Assembly (NCBI GenBank): GCA_937773775.1
Contig: CALJVL010000025.1
Span: 1-47,163 of the forward strand
Length of the DNA stretch: 47,163 nucleotides
Direction: 5' to 3'
DNA from: an uncultured Flavobacterium sp.
GTDB lineage: Bacteria > Bacteroidota > Bacteroidia > Flavobacteriales > Flavobacteriaceae
The number at the start of each line of letters is the position of its first letter. Positions within the stretch are counted from its first letter, which is position 1. Made by a program: the position numbers and the translations under genes. Of the stretch, positions 16,865-24,860 are shown piece after piece. The notes below the pieces were generated by a model, which was not told the DNA's origin, searched no databases, and was given only the letters and a program-made list of their open reading frames with translations.

Positions 16865-17835
16865 GAATTTTAAATACAGAAATATAGTTAAAGTCCTTTT
16901 ATAAGGGCTTTTTTTATGGTCAAAATTCTAATTTCTAGTGACTTACAGTAATTTAGAAGAACGTGTTTTTATTTAAAAGATGTCTGATTAATAATTGCAA
17001 ACTTACTTAAAAACTCTTAAATGTTTGTGTTTTTTGACACTTTTTTGACACTTTTAATTTTTACGAAGTACAATTAATTTTTTGCCATGAAAATCACCTC
17101 TAATTTAATAGTTTAATTTGCTGAATTATCATTAAAAAAAGAAAAAAGAAAGCTCTGCAAATTGAGAAAATAAAGAACGAGAACGGAAGGAAGTATGACT
17201 GACTGGTAGTGATTTATTTGCTCTAAATTTGCTTTAATTTTTATTTTAAGTGAATGTTGTTGTTAGGAGAAAACCCCCAAACCCCGCAAAAAAATGGAAT
17301 TTTTATGGAATTTTTTGAGGAGTGAAGTGGCGGTTTTGCGGCCATGAACAGCAGCCTAAGGATGAGAACAGAACGTAGCTTTTGCGAAGTGATGTGAAAG
17401 ACTTAGAGCGTTTCGTTGGGAAAATAATAAAAGACAGCGCAGCGTTCCTTAATTTAATGCAAAGTGTTAACGGAGCAAACCCAACTGCTGGGCATAGGTG
17501 CAACCGCTGAAAAAACATAGGGCGAAAGACTAAATACTTCTGAAATGAAGAGAAACGTAGCTTGCGAAGTGTAACTGAGTGAAGATGTATTTTGGATTTA
17601 TTAGCCCTAACGAACGAAGGAAGTGATTGTGTGAAATGATGAACGAACAGAATAAAAATAACAGCTGCTTATTTTCAAGCTGCTTTTATTTTTATGTAGT
17701 GAAGTGACCTTTGGAATGGAAGGAGGCACAACTGACTGGAAAAGCATCATGCAACAAAATGAACGACCAAAGTGAGACCGCTTGATTGCTCGTGCTAAAG
17801 ATCCTAAAAACAAATCTGTTAATTGCACTTTGCTT
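16865..17835. other. non-coding stretch, probable remnant of an integrative element
   Basis: Nearly a kilobase without a convincing gene. It starts with an AAGTCC-TTTTAT-AAGGGCTTTTTTT hairpin (about 16889-16914). Then comes a TTTTTTGACAC direct repeat (about 17034-17051), as often found in att regions of tRNA-targeting integrases. Beyond it are loosely repeated pieces such as ACGTAGCTTnnGCGAAGTG (about 17370 and 17550). Short open frames exist on the minus strand but have odd residue composition, so I do not call them genes. Confidence 0.4.
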
Positions 17836-17841
17836 TTTTAA

Positions 17842-17960
17842 CGTTATTCTACTTTGAGATGGCTGGAAATTCGTAAACTTTCAGTTTTCGGCTTAACAAA
17901 AACGTGATGCGAAACGCTAATTCCACTAATTTCAAGCTAGCTCAAAATGAAAGTTACCAG
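17842..17960 (-). repeat. attC-like site of cassette 4
   Basis: In cassette orientation the outer arms are GCTGGTAAC (R'') and GTTAAA (R'). Inside, TTTTGAGCTAGCTTGAAA pairs with TTTCCAGCCATCTCAAAG. A further inner hairpin lies around AACTGAAAG and CTTTCAGTT-type sequence. The R'' arm matches the first nine bases of cassette 4 (GTTACCAGC) as an inverted copy. The stem is closely related to that of cassette 1 (22876-22995). The membrane-protein stop codon lies 7 bases before it. Confidence 0.8.
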
Positions 17961-17967
17961 CTGCCAT

Positions 17968-18588
17968 TTAAAATGTTGATCTACGTTTAATTTCTTCATT
18001 GTTCTTTTCTTCTTTCATAGTCTCTTTTGCAATTTCTTTAATATCCTCTTTTCCAATTTCTTTTCTAAATGAAAATGGATGAAAAATACTTATAAAACCT
18101 GAAATAGTCAAGAAGAAAAAGAATGTTTGTACCCAAGTGTTTTCGGCTATTAGATGTATAATAATATTTTCGTAGTTTGCATTAATCAGATAAAATAAAA
18201 CCGACGGCATTAATGCTAGACTAAAAATAAGCATAGCTCTTCTTTTATCAAAAATAGACTTTCTGATATTGTATGAAATTGAATTGATATAATGCGTGTT
18301 TTCAAGATACTGTGCCAAATTATACTTGATTAATGAAGTTTCTATTTCTTTATATAGACCTTCACAAATAATCTCTGTTACTGTATTAGTTCTTTTCTCA
18401 ACTTTCATAGGATGGCGAAATTGAATGTAATATTTGTTATCCTTTCCAATGAAACGTAATGTACAATTATACCATTCACCATTTATTTTTATTTGAGTGA
18501 TATTCCAAAACTTACCAATTGGCCTCCAAAAACGATTGAGTTTATTTTGGGTGATTTTCAACTTAATATTTTTAAAATTTAGCACCAT
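17968..18588 (-). CDS. two-helix membrane protein of unknown function (cassette 4)
   Basis: The 206-residue protein has a basic, beta-rich front (residues 1-110; MVLNFKNIKLKITQNKL start). Two membrane helices follow near 120-140 (MLIFSLALMPSVLFYLI) and 150-172 (WVQTFFFFLTISGFISIF). The tail is very charged, with repeated KEE and EEI blocks. The front may be a cytoplasmic sensing domain. I know no family for it. It is the only gene of its cassette, and its stop is 7 bases from the attC-like site. Cassette genes often have no known relatives. Confidence 0.7.
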   Translation of the reverse strand: MVLNFKNIKLKITQNKLNRFWRPIGKFWNITQIKINGEWYNCTLRFIGKDNKYYIQFRHPMKVEKRTNTVTEIICEGLYKEIETSLIKYNLAQYLENTHYINSISYNIRKSIFDKRRAMLIFSLALMPSVLFYLINANYENIIIHLIAENTWVQTFFFFLTISGFISIFHPFSFRKEIGKEDIKEIAKETMKEEKNNEEIKRRSTF

Positions 18589-18618
18589 TTTTTTTGAGTT
18601 TCACAGTTTATTATTGCT

Positions 18619-18750
18619 GGTAACGGTCTAGTATAAGAATAGTAGCGGATTTTAACACACTAACTTTTAGTTAAACACAGACCTTTTTTATATTTACTTT
18701 GTTACGTTTTAGCATTTAAACCGCTATTATTTTTAAACATTGTTAGCAAA
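18619..18750 (-). repeat. attC-like site of cassette 3
   Basis: Outer arms in cassette orientation are GTTTGCTAAC (R'') and GACCGTTACC (R'). Next inward, AATAATAGCGG pairs with CCGCTACTATT. The R'' arm is an inverted copy of the first bases of cassette 3 (GTTAGCAAAC). The middle about 60 bases are AT-rich with a TAACTAAAAGTTA palindrome. The serine hydrolase stop is 5 bases from the arm. Confidence 0.82.
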
Positions 18751-18755
18751 CGTTT

Positions 18756-19811
18756 CTATCTCAATGCTTGGTCATAAATCGTATTAATCAACTCTCTTAT
18801 CAAATCGGAATTTTTGTGGTTTATCATTATCACTATTCCCCAATTTGATTTCTTGTCATAAGCAAAAATCGAGGAACAGGAAAATGTGTCGCCTGCTTTA
18901 TAAAAGAAAGTGTCATTTCCGTTTCGTTCTATTTCTTGTCCGAAACCTATTTCCATTTGGGTGTTTTTATAGAACGTTTTTTCTGTTACAGAGGTTGCTT
19001 TTCCAATTTTGCCTTTATTTGATAAAAGTGCTTTTAACAATTTTGACATATCAAATGTATTCGACTTTAGCAAACCTGCTGGTGCAAATAATGAATTCCA
19101 AACAAAATAATCCTGCTGTACTCCATTTATATTGTGTCCAACAACTTTGTTCTTAACATTGAAGTCCGTTGTCAAAGTATTATTCATTTTTGAAGGAACG
19201 AATATTTTTTCTTTTACTAATTGGTCAAAACTTTTTGAGTAGATATTTTCTAATATAATGCCCATTAAAACGTAGCTTATATTTGAGTATCTATAATTAC
19301 CATAATCTGATAATTTAGTACTGTCGTTGACAATGGAATGAATAGCATCTTTGCTTATGTCTAGAGGTTGTTTAGGGTTCAATTCTATAAGTTTACCAAA
19401 ATCAAAATCCGGCAGACCTGATTGATGGGAAGCTAAATCGGAAATTTTAAGTTTGCCTTTTATTTGTTCAGACAATATGTATTCTTTCGGTAAGTATTTA
19501 TCTATAAAGTCGTCAATTTTTAATTTCCCTTCGTCTTGGGCTTGTACTATTAAGTTAGCCGTCAGCAATTTTGTAATAGAACCGATTTCATAAACTGTAT
19601 TTTCGTCCACTTTCAAATCACTTTTCCGACTGATTTTTCCATAATTGAAGAAATATTCTTTTCCGTTGTCTATAAACCCTATACTAATTCCAACTTCAGA
19701 GTTTTTATTTTGGATAGCCTGACAAATTGAATCAATTTTTTTCTCTCGGGTTTGCCCAAACGTAAGTTGACTTGATATTAATAAAATTATTACACTAAAG
19801 ATTATCTTCAT
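18756..19811 (-). CDS. serine hydrolase, beta-lactamase family (cassette 3)
   Basis: The 351-residue secreted protein begins MKIIFSVIILLISSQLTFGQ, a clear signal peptide. The SxxK nucleophile motif is SITK (Ser78, Lys81) and the second motif is YSN (Tyr175-Asn177). A KTG-box equivalent is expected near FFYKAGDTFS. It belongs to the class C beta-lactamase/PBP4-like family, whose members hydrolyse amide or ester bonds in the periplasm. True beta-lactamase activity cannot be assumed. It is a single-gene cassette: its ATG is 72 bases from the cassette start and its stop 5 bases from the attC-like site. It is unrelated in detail to the serine hydrolase at 3080. Confidence 0.88.
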   Translation of the reverse strand: MKIIFSVIILLISSQLTFGQTREKKIDSICQAIQNKNSEVGISIGFIDNGKEYFFNYGKISRKSDLKVDENTVYEIGSITKLLTANLIVQAQDEGKLKIDDFIDKYLPKEYILSEQIKGKLKISDLASHQSGLPDFDFGKLIELNPKQPLDISKDAIHSIVNDSTKLSDYGNYRYSNISYVLMGIILENIYSKSFDQLVKEKIFVPSKMNNTLTTDFNVKNKVVGHNINGVQQDYFVWNSLFAPAGLLKSNTFDMSKLLKALLSNKGKIGKATSVTEKTFYKNTQMEIGFGQEIERNGNDTFFYKAGDTFSCSSIFAYDKKSNWGIVIMINHKNSDLIRELINTIYDQALR

Positions 19812-19878
19812 ATATTATTGTTTCCTTACAAGTCTTTCAATGTTTATTAATGTTACCGAAATCTTGTTTTTAATGTTT

Positions 19879-20012
19879 GCTAACGTTTTGCAGATTTGCG
19901 ATGGGCGGGCTTTTTAGCACAAATGTTTATGCGGAGTACTAAACTTTCGGCTACCACTAAACTGTCTGCGGAGCAAGAAACCCCGCCTATTGCAAATGTG
20001 CTGTTAGCAACA
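19879..20012 (-). repeat. attC-like site of cassette 2
   Basis: This is the cleanest site. Outer arms are TGTTGCTAACAG (R'') and AACGTTAGC (R'). Next inward, ATTTGCAATAGGCGGG pairs with CCCGCCCATCGCAAAT with two mismatches. CTCCGCAG and CTCCGCAT sequences lie in the loop region. The R'' end matches the first 15 bases of cassette 2 as an inverted copy with one difference. The propeller gene stop is about 9 bases from the arm. Confidence 0.85.
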
Positions 20013-20019
20013 GTTATTT

Positions 20020-21126
20020 TTACTTCGTCCAAGGTTCTTTGTCTTTAGCGTTCATAAATTTTTGTCCATCATAAATACTTAAGCCTTGCCAGCTTCCAAA
20101 CCAAACTTGTCCTTTGTTATCTTCGAGAATACTTTGAGTGACATTGGATGTCAAGCCATCTTCAGTTGTGAATTGTCTGAAATTATTGCCATCATATCGG
20201 TAAACACCATAACCTTCTGCCGTAAACCAAATATTACCTTTGCTATCTTCACAAAAATTATAGGTTTCTAGACCTTCAATAATTCCATCCTTTGTGAAGT
20301 TAGTGTATGTTTTACCATCATATTTACTCACACCACCATTAAAAGTACCAATCCAAATATTTTCTTGCTTGTCTTCTAAAATATCAAAGACATTATTGTC
20401 GGTAAGTCCATTCTTAGTTGTTAAATGAGTAAACTCCCCGTTCTTGTATTTGAAAATTCCATTTCCATCGGTAGCAAACCACATCGTTCCATTTTTATCT
20501 TCCAAAAATTTAAAAACCAATTTATCAGAAAGCATAGGTTTTGGATTTTCGACTTTTGTATCTGGCAATAAAAATGGTGTAAACTTTTTACCATCAAAAA
20601 GACTAATCCCGCCTGTTGATCCAACCCAAATGCGACCGCTTTTGTCAATTGTCAGTCCCCAAATTTCACCATCTTGTAGGCCATCTTTTTCTGAGTATGT
20701 AGTAAATTTCTCACCATCGTATTTTATAAGTCCATTGTCAGTCCCAAACCATAAATATCCTGCTTTATCTTCAACAATTTCTCTAACAACATTAAAGGGG
20801 CGGAGTCCTTCGATTGAAATTTTTTCAAGTGTTTTACCATCGTAGCGTATAATCCCATTTCCATTTGTTCCAAACCAATAGTTCCCTCTTTTGTCTTGAT
20901 ACATTGTCCTTACAAACTCTCTTACCATTCCATTTAAGTTAGTGTGAATTTGCGGAAAGGTCGTGCTTTGATTTAAAATGAGTGGTTGGGTGTTGACTTC
21001 ATTTTCTATTGTATCATTATCAGATTTTTCTTTCACTTGTCCTGTGCAAGATGAGAATTGAAGTGTCAGAAGAACCAAAATTAGATTTCTTGCTATGAAT
21101 ACTTTCTTACTTTCAATGGTTGTCAT
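20020..21126 (-). CDS. seven-repeat beta-propeller lipoprotein (cassette 2)
   Basis: The 368-residue protein has a lipoprotein signal after a short basic N-terminus (LLTLQFSSC, Cys about 28). Seven repeats of the two-component-regulator propeller type (Reg_prop) follow, each with D-x-x-G-x-x-W-F-G-T and a closing Y-D-G, for example DKRGNYWFGTNGNG and DNKGQVWFGSWQG. Such propellers form the sensor part of hybrid two-component systems, but here there is no kinase or output domain. A stand-alone binding or scaffold role at the membrane is likely. The ATG is 25 bases from the cassette start. The gene is one of four single-gene cassettes. Confidence 0.88.
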   Translation of the reverse strand: MTTIESKKVFIARNLILVLLTLQFSSCTGQVKEKSDNDTIENEVNTQPLILNQSTTFPQIHTNLNGMVREFVRTMYQDKRGNYWFGTNGNGIIRYDGKTLEKISIEGLRPFNVVREIVEDKAGYLWFGTDNGLIKYDGEKFTTYSEKDGLQDGEIWGLTIDKSGRIWVGSTGGISLFDGKKFTPFLLPDTKVENPKPMLSDKLVFKFLEDKNGTMWFATDGNGIFKYKNGEFTHLTTKNGLTDNNVFDILEDKQENIWIGTFNGGVSKYDGKTYTNFTKDGIIEGLETYNFCEDSKGNIWFTAEGYGVYRYDGNNFRQFTTEDGLTSNVTQSILEDNKGQVWFGSWQGLSIYDGQKFMNAKDKEPWTK

Positions 21127-21147
21127 ATTGTTGGTTTTATAATTGTT

Positions 21148-21155
21148 GCTAACGT
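21148..21155 (-). repeat. R' end of the attC-like site of cassette 1, cut off by the IS
   Basis: GCTAACGT (AACGTTAGC when joined with the other side) is the end of the site at 22876-22995. It is separated from it by the insertion sequence. Joining 21155 to 22880 restores a continuous GCTAACGTTATGCC that fits the arm seen in the other sites. Confidence 0.8.
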
Positions 21156-21237
21156 CAGTCTGTGAAAAAACCGTCGTTATGTTCTTTCAAATATAATGTA
21201 TATTTCGAATATTAAAGCAAGAAAAGTTGTATATTTA

Positions 21238-22785
21238 ATGATGCAACACATCACAGGAACTCCTCGCAATCAGCTATTTTTTTCTAGTTTAGAAGACACT
21301 ATTTTACCGGAAAACCCCGTTCGTTTTATCGATGCTTTTGTCGAAGCATTGTCATTACAAACTTTAGGTTTTTCTGTTCAAACCATTAAAGGGGAAGGTC
21401 GCCCGAGCTTTGATACTAAAATCTTTCTTAAAATCTATTTGTATGGTTATCTAAATGGGCTGCGTAGCTCAAGAAAGCTAGAAAAGGAGTGCGCTCGCAA
21501 TAACGAATTGCAATGGCTTTTATGTGCAATCATACCCAACTACCATAGTATATCCGACTTTAGAAAACAAAATCCATTGGGATTAAAAAAACTCTTTAAA
21601 CTCTTTGTTTCTTTCCTTAAAGATGCTGACCTAATTGGCTGTGAAATCATCGCTATTGACGGCACAAAAAGCAGAGCGCACAACAGTAAGAAAGCAAACT
21701 TCAACCAAAAGAAAATAGAGAGACACTTAGCGTATATTGAAGAGCGAACCCAAGAATATCTTGCCGAATTGGCTAAGAATGATCTACAGGATAATAGCAT
21801 TGCAATCACAAAGATTGCAGAAAAAATAGAACGATTAAAAAAGAATAAAATACGCTACGAACTTCTAGAAGACAAACTAAAAGAGAGTGGACAACCCCAA
21901 ATAAGTACCACCGATCAAGATGCGAGAGCCCTTTTAGTTCAAGGAGTAGTAGTTGAGATAAGCTATAATATCCAAGCAGCAGTGGATAATAAGCATAATT
22001 TAGTTGTGGCTACTCACACCATAAATCGGAACGATCTTAACGCCTTAGGAGCTATCGCTTTGGAAGCAAAGGAAAATTTGGGACTAGATACTTTTACTGT
22101 TTTGGTGGATAAAGGCTACCATAATGGAAGGGAAATCGCCCAATGCATAAACCATAACATCAGCACCATTGTAGCGCATCCTACGCCAGGAACAAGCAAA
22201 GAAAGCGTTACGCAACCCGATTACTTGGTAGCCAAATTTAAATACGATGCAGAAAACGACAGCTATACGTGTCCCCAAGGAGAAACTTTAAAAACTACAG
22301 GAAGGTGGCATAAAAAAAGTGGGCGAACAGAGCAAAGTAGTTATCAATTTAAAAAATACCGAACCCCAGCCTGCCGGGAATGTCTTGTAAAACATCTTTG
22401 TACTGCTAGACCAGCAGGGCGGGAAATCGATCGGAGCCAGTACGCGCAAGCTGTTGAAGAAAACAACAAACGCTATCAGGAAAACCCACAATTATACCGA
22501 ACACGACAAGAGATAAACGAACATATATTCGGTACTATAAAAAGACAATGGGGTTATAATCACACTAATTTAACGGGACTAGAAAAAGTAAACGGAGAAC
22601 ACAGCTTAATTATGCTGGTTTATAACATCAAACGCAGTATCAATATACTGGGCGTTCCTGATCTGATTGCCAAACTCAAAAAATGGAACACACCTTACAG
22701 AGCACAAGTCTTGCTTTTGCTAAAAACGGAGTATTTAAAGCGAACTAACGCCCTTGATTATTATCTAATGAAATTAGTAGCCTAA
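21238..22785 (+). CDS. IS1182 family DDE transposase
   Basis: The 515-residue product starts at MMQHITGTPRNQLFF; the frame is open 14 codons further but that part does not fit the family. The N-terminal DUF772-type domain shows YLYGYLNGLRSSRKLEKEC and YHSISDFRKQN. The first catalytic Asp is in IIAIDGTKSRAHNSKKANF, the second in VLVDKGYHNGREI. The Glu lies in the HIFGTIKRQWGYNHTNLTG region. A CRECLVKHLC cysteine cluster precedes it. The gene appears intact, so the element may still move. Confidence 0.92.
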   Translation: MMQHITGTPRNQLFFSSLEDTILPENPVRFIDAFVEALSLQTLGFSVQTIKGEGRPSFDTKIFLKIYLYGYLNGLRSSRKLEKECARNNELQWLLCAIIPNYHSISDFRKQNPLGLKKLFKLFVSFLKDADLIGCEIIAIDGTKSRAHNSKKANFNQKKIERHLAYIEERTQEYLAELAKNDLQDNSIAITKIAEKIERLKKNKIRYELLEDKLKESGQPQISTTDQDARALLVQGVVVEISYNIQAAVDNKHNLVVATHTINRNDLNALGAIALEAKENLGLDTFTVLVDKGYHNGREIAQCINHNISTIVAHPTPGTSKESVTQPDYLVAKFKYDAENDSYTCPQGETLKTTGRWHKKSGRTEQSSYQFKKYRTPACRECLVKHLCTARPAGREIDRSQYAQAVEENNKRYQENPQLYRTRQEINEHIFGTIKRQWGYNHTNLTGLEKVNGEHSLIMLVYNIKRSINILGVPDLIAKLKKWNTPYRAQVLLLLKTEYLKRTNALDYYLMKLVA

Positions 22786-22791
22786 AAAAAG

Positions 22792-22811
22792 AGCCTTCTT
22801 AAAAGGCTTTA
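22792..22811 (+). terminator. terminator of the transposase gene
   Basis: AGCCTT and AAGGCT pair around CTTAA, followed by TTATTT, just after the transposase stop. Confidence 0.6.
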
Positions 22812-22875
22812 TTTGACTTGTAGAACAGGAAAATTGAAGCTTTTTAATGGAAAAAGGAGGTTTTTTCACAGCCTG

Positions 22876-22995
22876 ACGTTATGCCACTTTGAGATGGCTG
22901 GAAGTTCGTAACCCTTCAGTTTTCGGTTTAACGGAAACTTGATGCGAAACGATAATTCCACTAAATTCCAGCTAGCTCAAAATGGCGGTTGGCGG
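22876..22995 (-). repeat. attC-like site of cassette 1 (main part)
   Basis: In cassette orientation R'' reads CCGCCAACCGCC. Then ATTTTGAGCTAGCTGGAA pairs with TTCCAGCCATCTCAAAG, and an inner hairpin lies around CAAGTTTCCGTTAAACCGAAAACTG. The R'' end is an inverted copy of the first 15 bases of cassette 1 with two differences (GTTGGCGGTAGTCAT against GTTGGCAGTAATCAT). The stem closely matches the site of cassette 4 while the outer arms differ. Its R' end is displaced to 21148 by the IS. Confidence 0.82.
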
Positions 22996-22998
22996 TAG

Positions 22999-24693
22999 TC
23001 ATAATATTTCAATATCTGTCGCAATTTTTGAATCTCCCAGTAAAGTTGGATTGAATCTCACATTTTTACTTACATATATTATTTTGGAGCAGTCTGTTTC
23101 AATGATATATTGTGAAGAAAAGAAATATTCAATTTTATCTTCACCCATAATAAAGCCTTTTCCATTAGTTAAATAACTTATTTCGCCATTAATCTTATTT
23201 GGAATTTCCGCTTGAGCGATAATTTCATTATTGATATTTGTTACTCTGGTAATCCATTCCCCCGTTCGCAATGATCTTAGTTTATCTATTTTTTCAGATT
23301 GTTTGACATAATGAGTAGGTAAATCGTTTAGAACGCAATAAGCATAGTCAAATGCGTATGTAGTTCCTCTTCTACCTGAACCTGCTTCGACAACTTTCAC
23401 TAAATTAAATTCTTGCGATTTTGTCATATACTTGTATAAAATTTGGGCGTTATATAAATATTTAAATCTATATGTACTTCTACTTTTACAAACTTTTGCT
23501 AAGTTAAGCAGATATTCTCTTTCTAAATCTGTAAATAAATTTAATTGTTGTTGACAATGCTTTTGTAAAGTTATGATTGCATCTTGATGTTCAATCTTAC
23601 CAGTTCCACCATGTCGCTTAAATGCTTCATTCATTGCGGAATCCAATAATTGGATTAAACGGCGGTAATTCCCACCTGAACCATTAATTAATTCTTCTAT
23701 TGTATCACCCAATTCCGCTTCATTATATTGGAATAATGTTTCTATTTTAACTCGAGCTGTGTCGTATTCAACATTTAGGTAATTTTCTATTATTCCTTCA
23801 ACTTTCAGTCGATAACTTTTGTAATTATCTATAGTATCAATATCCTCTTCTAAAGTTATCACATCTCCATATCTTGTCTCTGTTAGAATATCAGAATATG
23901 AATTAGGATATATAGCAACTTTAGTACGAATATAGTCCGTAGTCCGTAGTTGATTCATGAAAACCTCAAATAAAGATTCGCCACCATTTTCTCCTCTAAA
24001 AAAAGTTTTATCTAGTGAACCCGCCTCATCAATGAGTAATAAAATTTTTCCATCAGAGTCTTTTAGTAAAGTGTCGTACGCTAAATTAATATCCCCAATT
24101 CCAGGATTTCTTTTTTGTTTAATTTCAACAACTTCATTTTCTTTAAAAGAGGCAGAGGCTTCTGCGAATCTATATGATGCTTTCGCGTTCAAGCCAAATT
24201 CAATTCCAATTTTTTGTACATATTCTTCAGAACCAAGTTGCAATAATTGTTTTGAAGTATTTTTTATTTTTTCATCAAAAAATATATCTCCTTTTATCTT
24301 TTTCATTCCAAGATGAATATTTGCCATCTCTTTTGCATCTTGAAGTCGTAAGTAAATAGTTGATAATTCTTCAACAATTTTTATTATCAGAGCTTTGTAA
24401 ATATCAGCTGGACTTTTTAGGTGTTGGAAGTCACTAAGTTTTATGAAAACAGGTAAAATAAGTTCACGTTGTTCAATTAATCTTGGAACTAAATTAAATA
24501 AATAGTAGGCATAATTTGCCCGCAAATACATAGTTTTTCCTGATCCCATCCTGCCTTTGATTATAGAATTTTCAAAGTCTAATGGAGAACTAAGCCCATC
24601 AATTGGATTTACAAAAAGTGAAAGGATATCACGTAGATTATATTCGTCGGCATTTCTTGTCTTAAATGGTCTACTTCTGTATAATGTTTTCAT
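22999..24693 (-). CDS. P-loop ATPase with cold-shock-like C-terminal domain (cassette 1)
   Basis: The 564-residue cytoplasmic protein has a Walker A motif GRMGSGKT (47-54) and a Walker B ILLLIDEAG (217-225). The layout resembles Orc/STAND-type ATPases that load onto or sense partners. LINGSGGNYRRLIQLLD (about 340) looks like the lid. A winged-helix-like region follows (about 380-460). Residues about 503-564 look like a cold-shock/OB domain: GEISYLTNGKGFIMGED, then YFF and a late V-x-F-x-P. ATP-driven nucleic-acid binding is a reasonable inference, and an anti-phage role is possible given its place in a cassette. The stop is 3 bases from the R'' end of its site. Confidence 0.75.
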   Translation of the reverse strand: MKTLYRSRPFKTRNADEYNLRDILSLFVNPIDGLSSPLDFENSIIKGRMGSGKTMYLRANYAYYLFNLVPRLIEQRELILPVFIKLSDFQHLKSPADIYKALIIKIVEELSTIYLRLQDAKEMANIHLGMKKIKGDIFFDEKIKNTSKQLLQLGSEEYVQKIGIEFGLNAKASYRFAEASASFKENEVVEIKQKRNPGIGDINLAYDTLLKDSDGKILLLIDEAGSLDKTFFRGENGGESLFEVFMNQLRTTDYIRTKVAIYPNSYSDILTETRYGDVITLEEDIDTIDNYKSYRLKVEGIIENYLNVEYDTARVKIETLFQYNEAELGDTIEELINGSGGNYRRLIQLLDSAMNEAFKRHGGTGKIEHQDAIITLQKHCQQQLNLFTDLEREYLLNLAKVCKSRSTYRFKYLYNAQILYKYMTKSQEFNLVKVVEAGSGRRGTTYAFDYAYCVLNDLPTHYVKQSEKIDKLRSLRTGEWITRVTNINNEIIAQAEIPNKINGEISYLTNGKGFIMGEDKIEYFFSSQYIIETDCSKIIYVSKNVRFNPTLLGDSKIATDIEIL

Positions 24694-24740
24694 TTATATT
24701 TGGTTATTGAATTCTACTACTCGTTTTTTTAATGATTACT

Positions 24741-24860
24741 GCCAACTTGTATATAGGCGAAATAAAACTTCGCTTATCTACCCTTTTTTGGGTGTATATA
24801 CGAAGTTTTGTTTCGTTTTGTCCACTCAAATATATTACTTTATTTTTTACAAATCATCAA
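24741..24860 (-). repeat. attI-like site next to the recombinase gene
   Basis: The site overlaps the last codons of the recombinase gene. In cassette orientation, ACGAAACAAAACTTCG pairs with CGAAGTTTTATTTCG (one mismatch plus one wobble). ACCC-AAAAAA-GGGT forms an inner hairpin, and the outer TTTGTA and TATACAA arms close it. It ends in CAAGTTGGC, and cassette 1 begins at the TT. A diverged second copy, without GTTGGC, lies at 8822-8942. Because it is strongly palindromic, it resembles an attC more than a classical attI. Confidence 0.75.

Larger units (their letters stand above)
21156..22875 (+). mobile_element. IS1182-type insertion sequence
   Basis: The 1720-base element is bounded by 17-base terminal inverted repeats. 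The left end is CAGTCTGTGAAAAAACC and the right end is its complement with one mismatch. It is flanked by a 4-base direct repeat, ACGT (21152-21155 and 22876-22879), itself a palindrome. It contains one transposase gene and a terminator. Excision in silico gives an intact attC-like site, so the insertion came after the cassette was in place. Orientation is opposite to the cassettes. Confidence 0.88.

Noticed and set aside
17303..17828. Two minus-strand open frames of 71 and 73 codons after the last cassette
   Set aside because: Residue composition is odd (runs of Ser, Phe and Cys), starts are poor and the underlying DNA is made of loosely repeated pieces, so I do not call them genes or a fifth cassette.
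18756..19811. Cassette 3 as an antibiotic-resistance beta-lactamase
   Set aside because: SxxK and YxN motifs fit the broad serine hydrolase family, but nothing shows lactam specificity.
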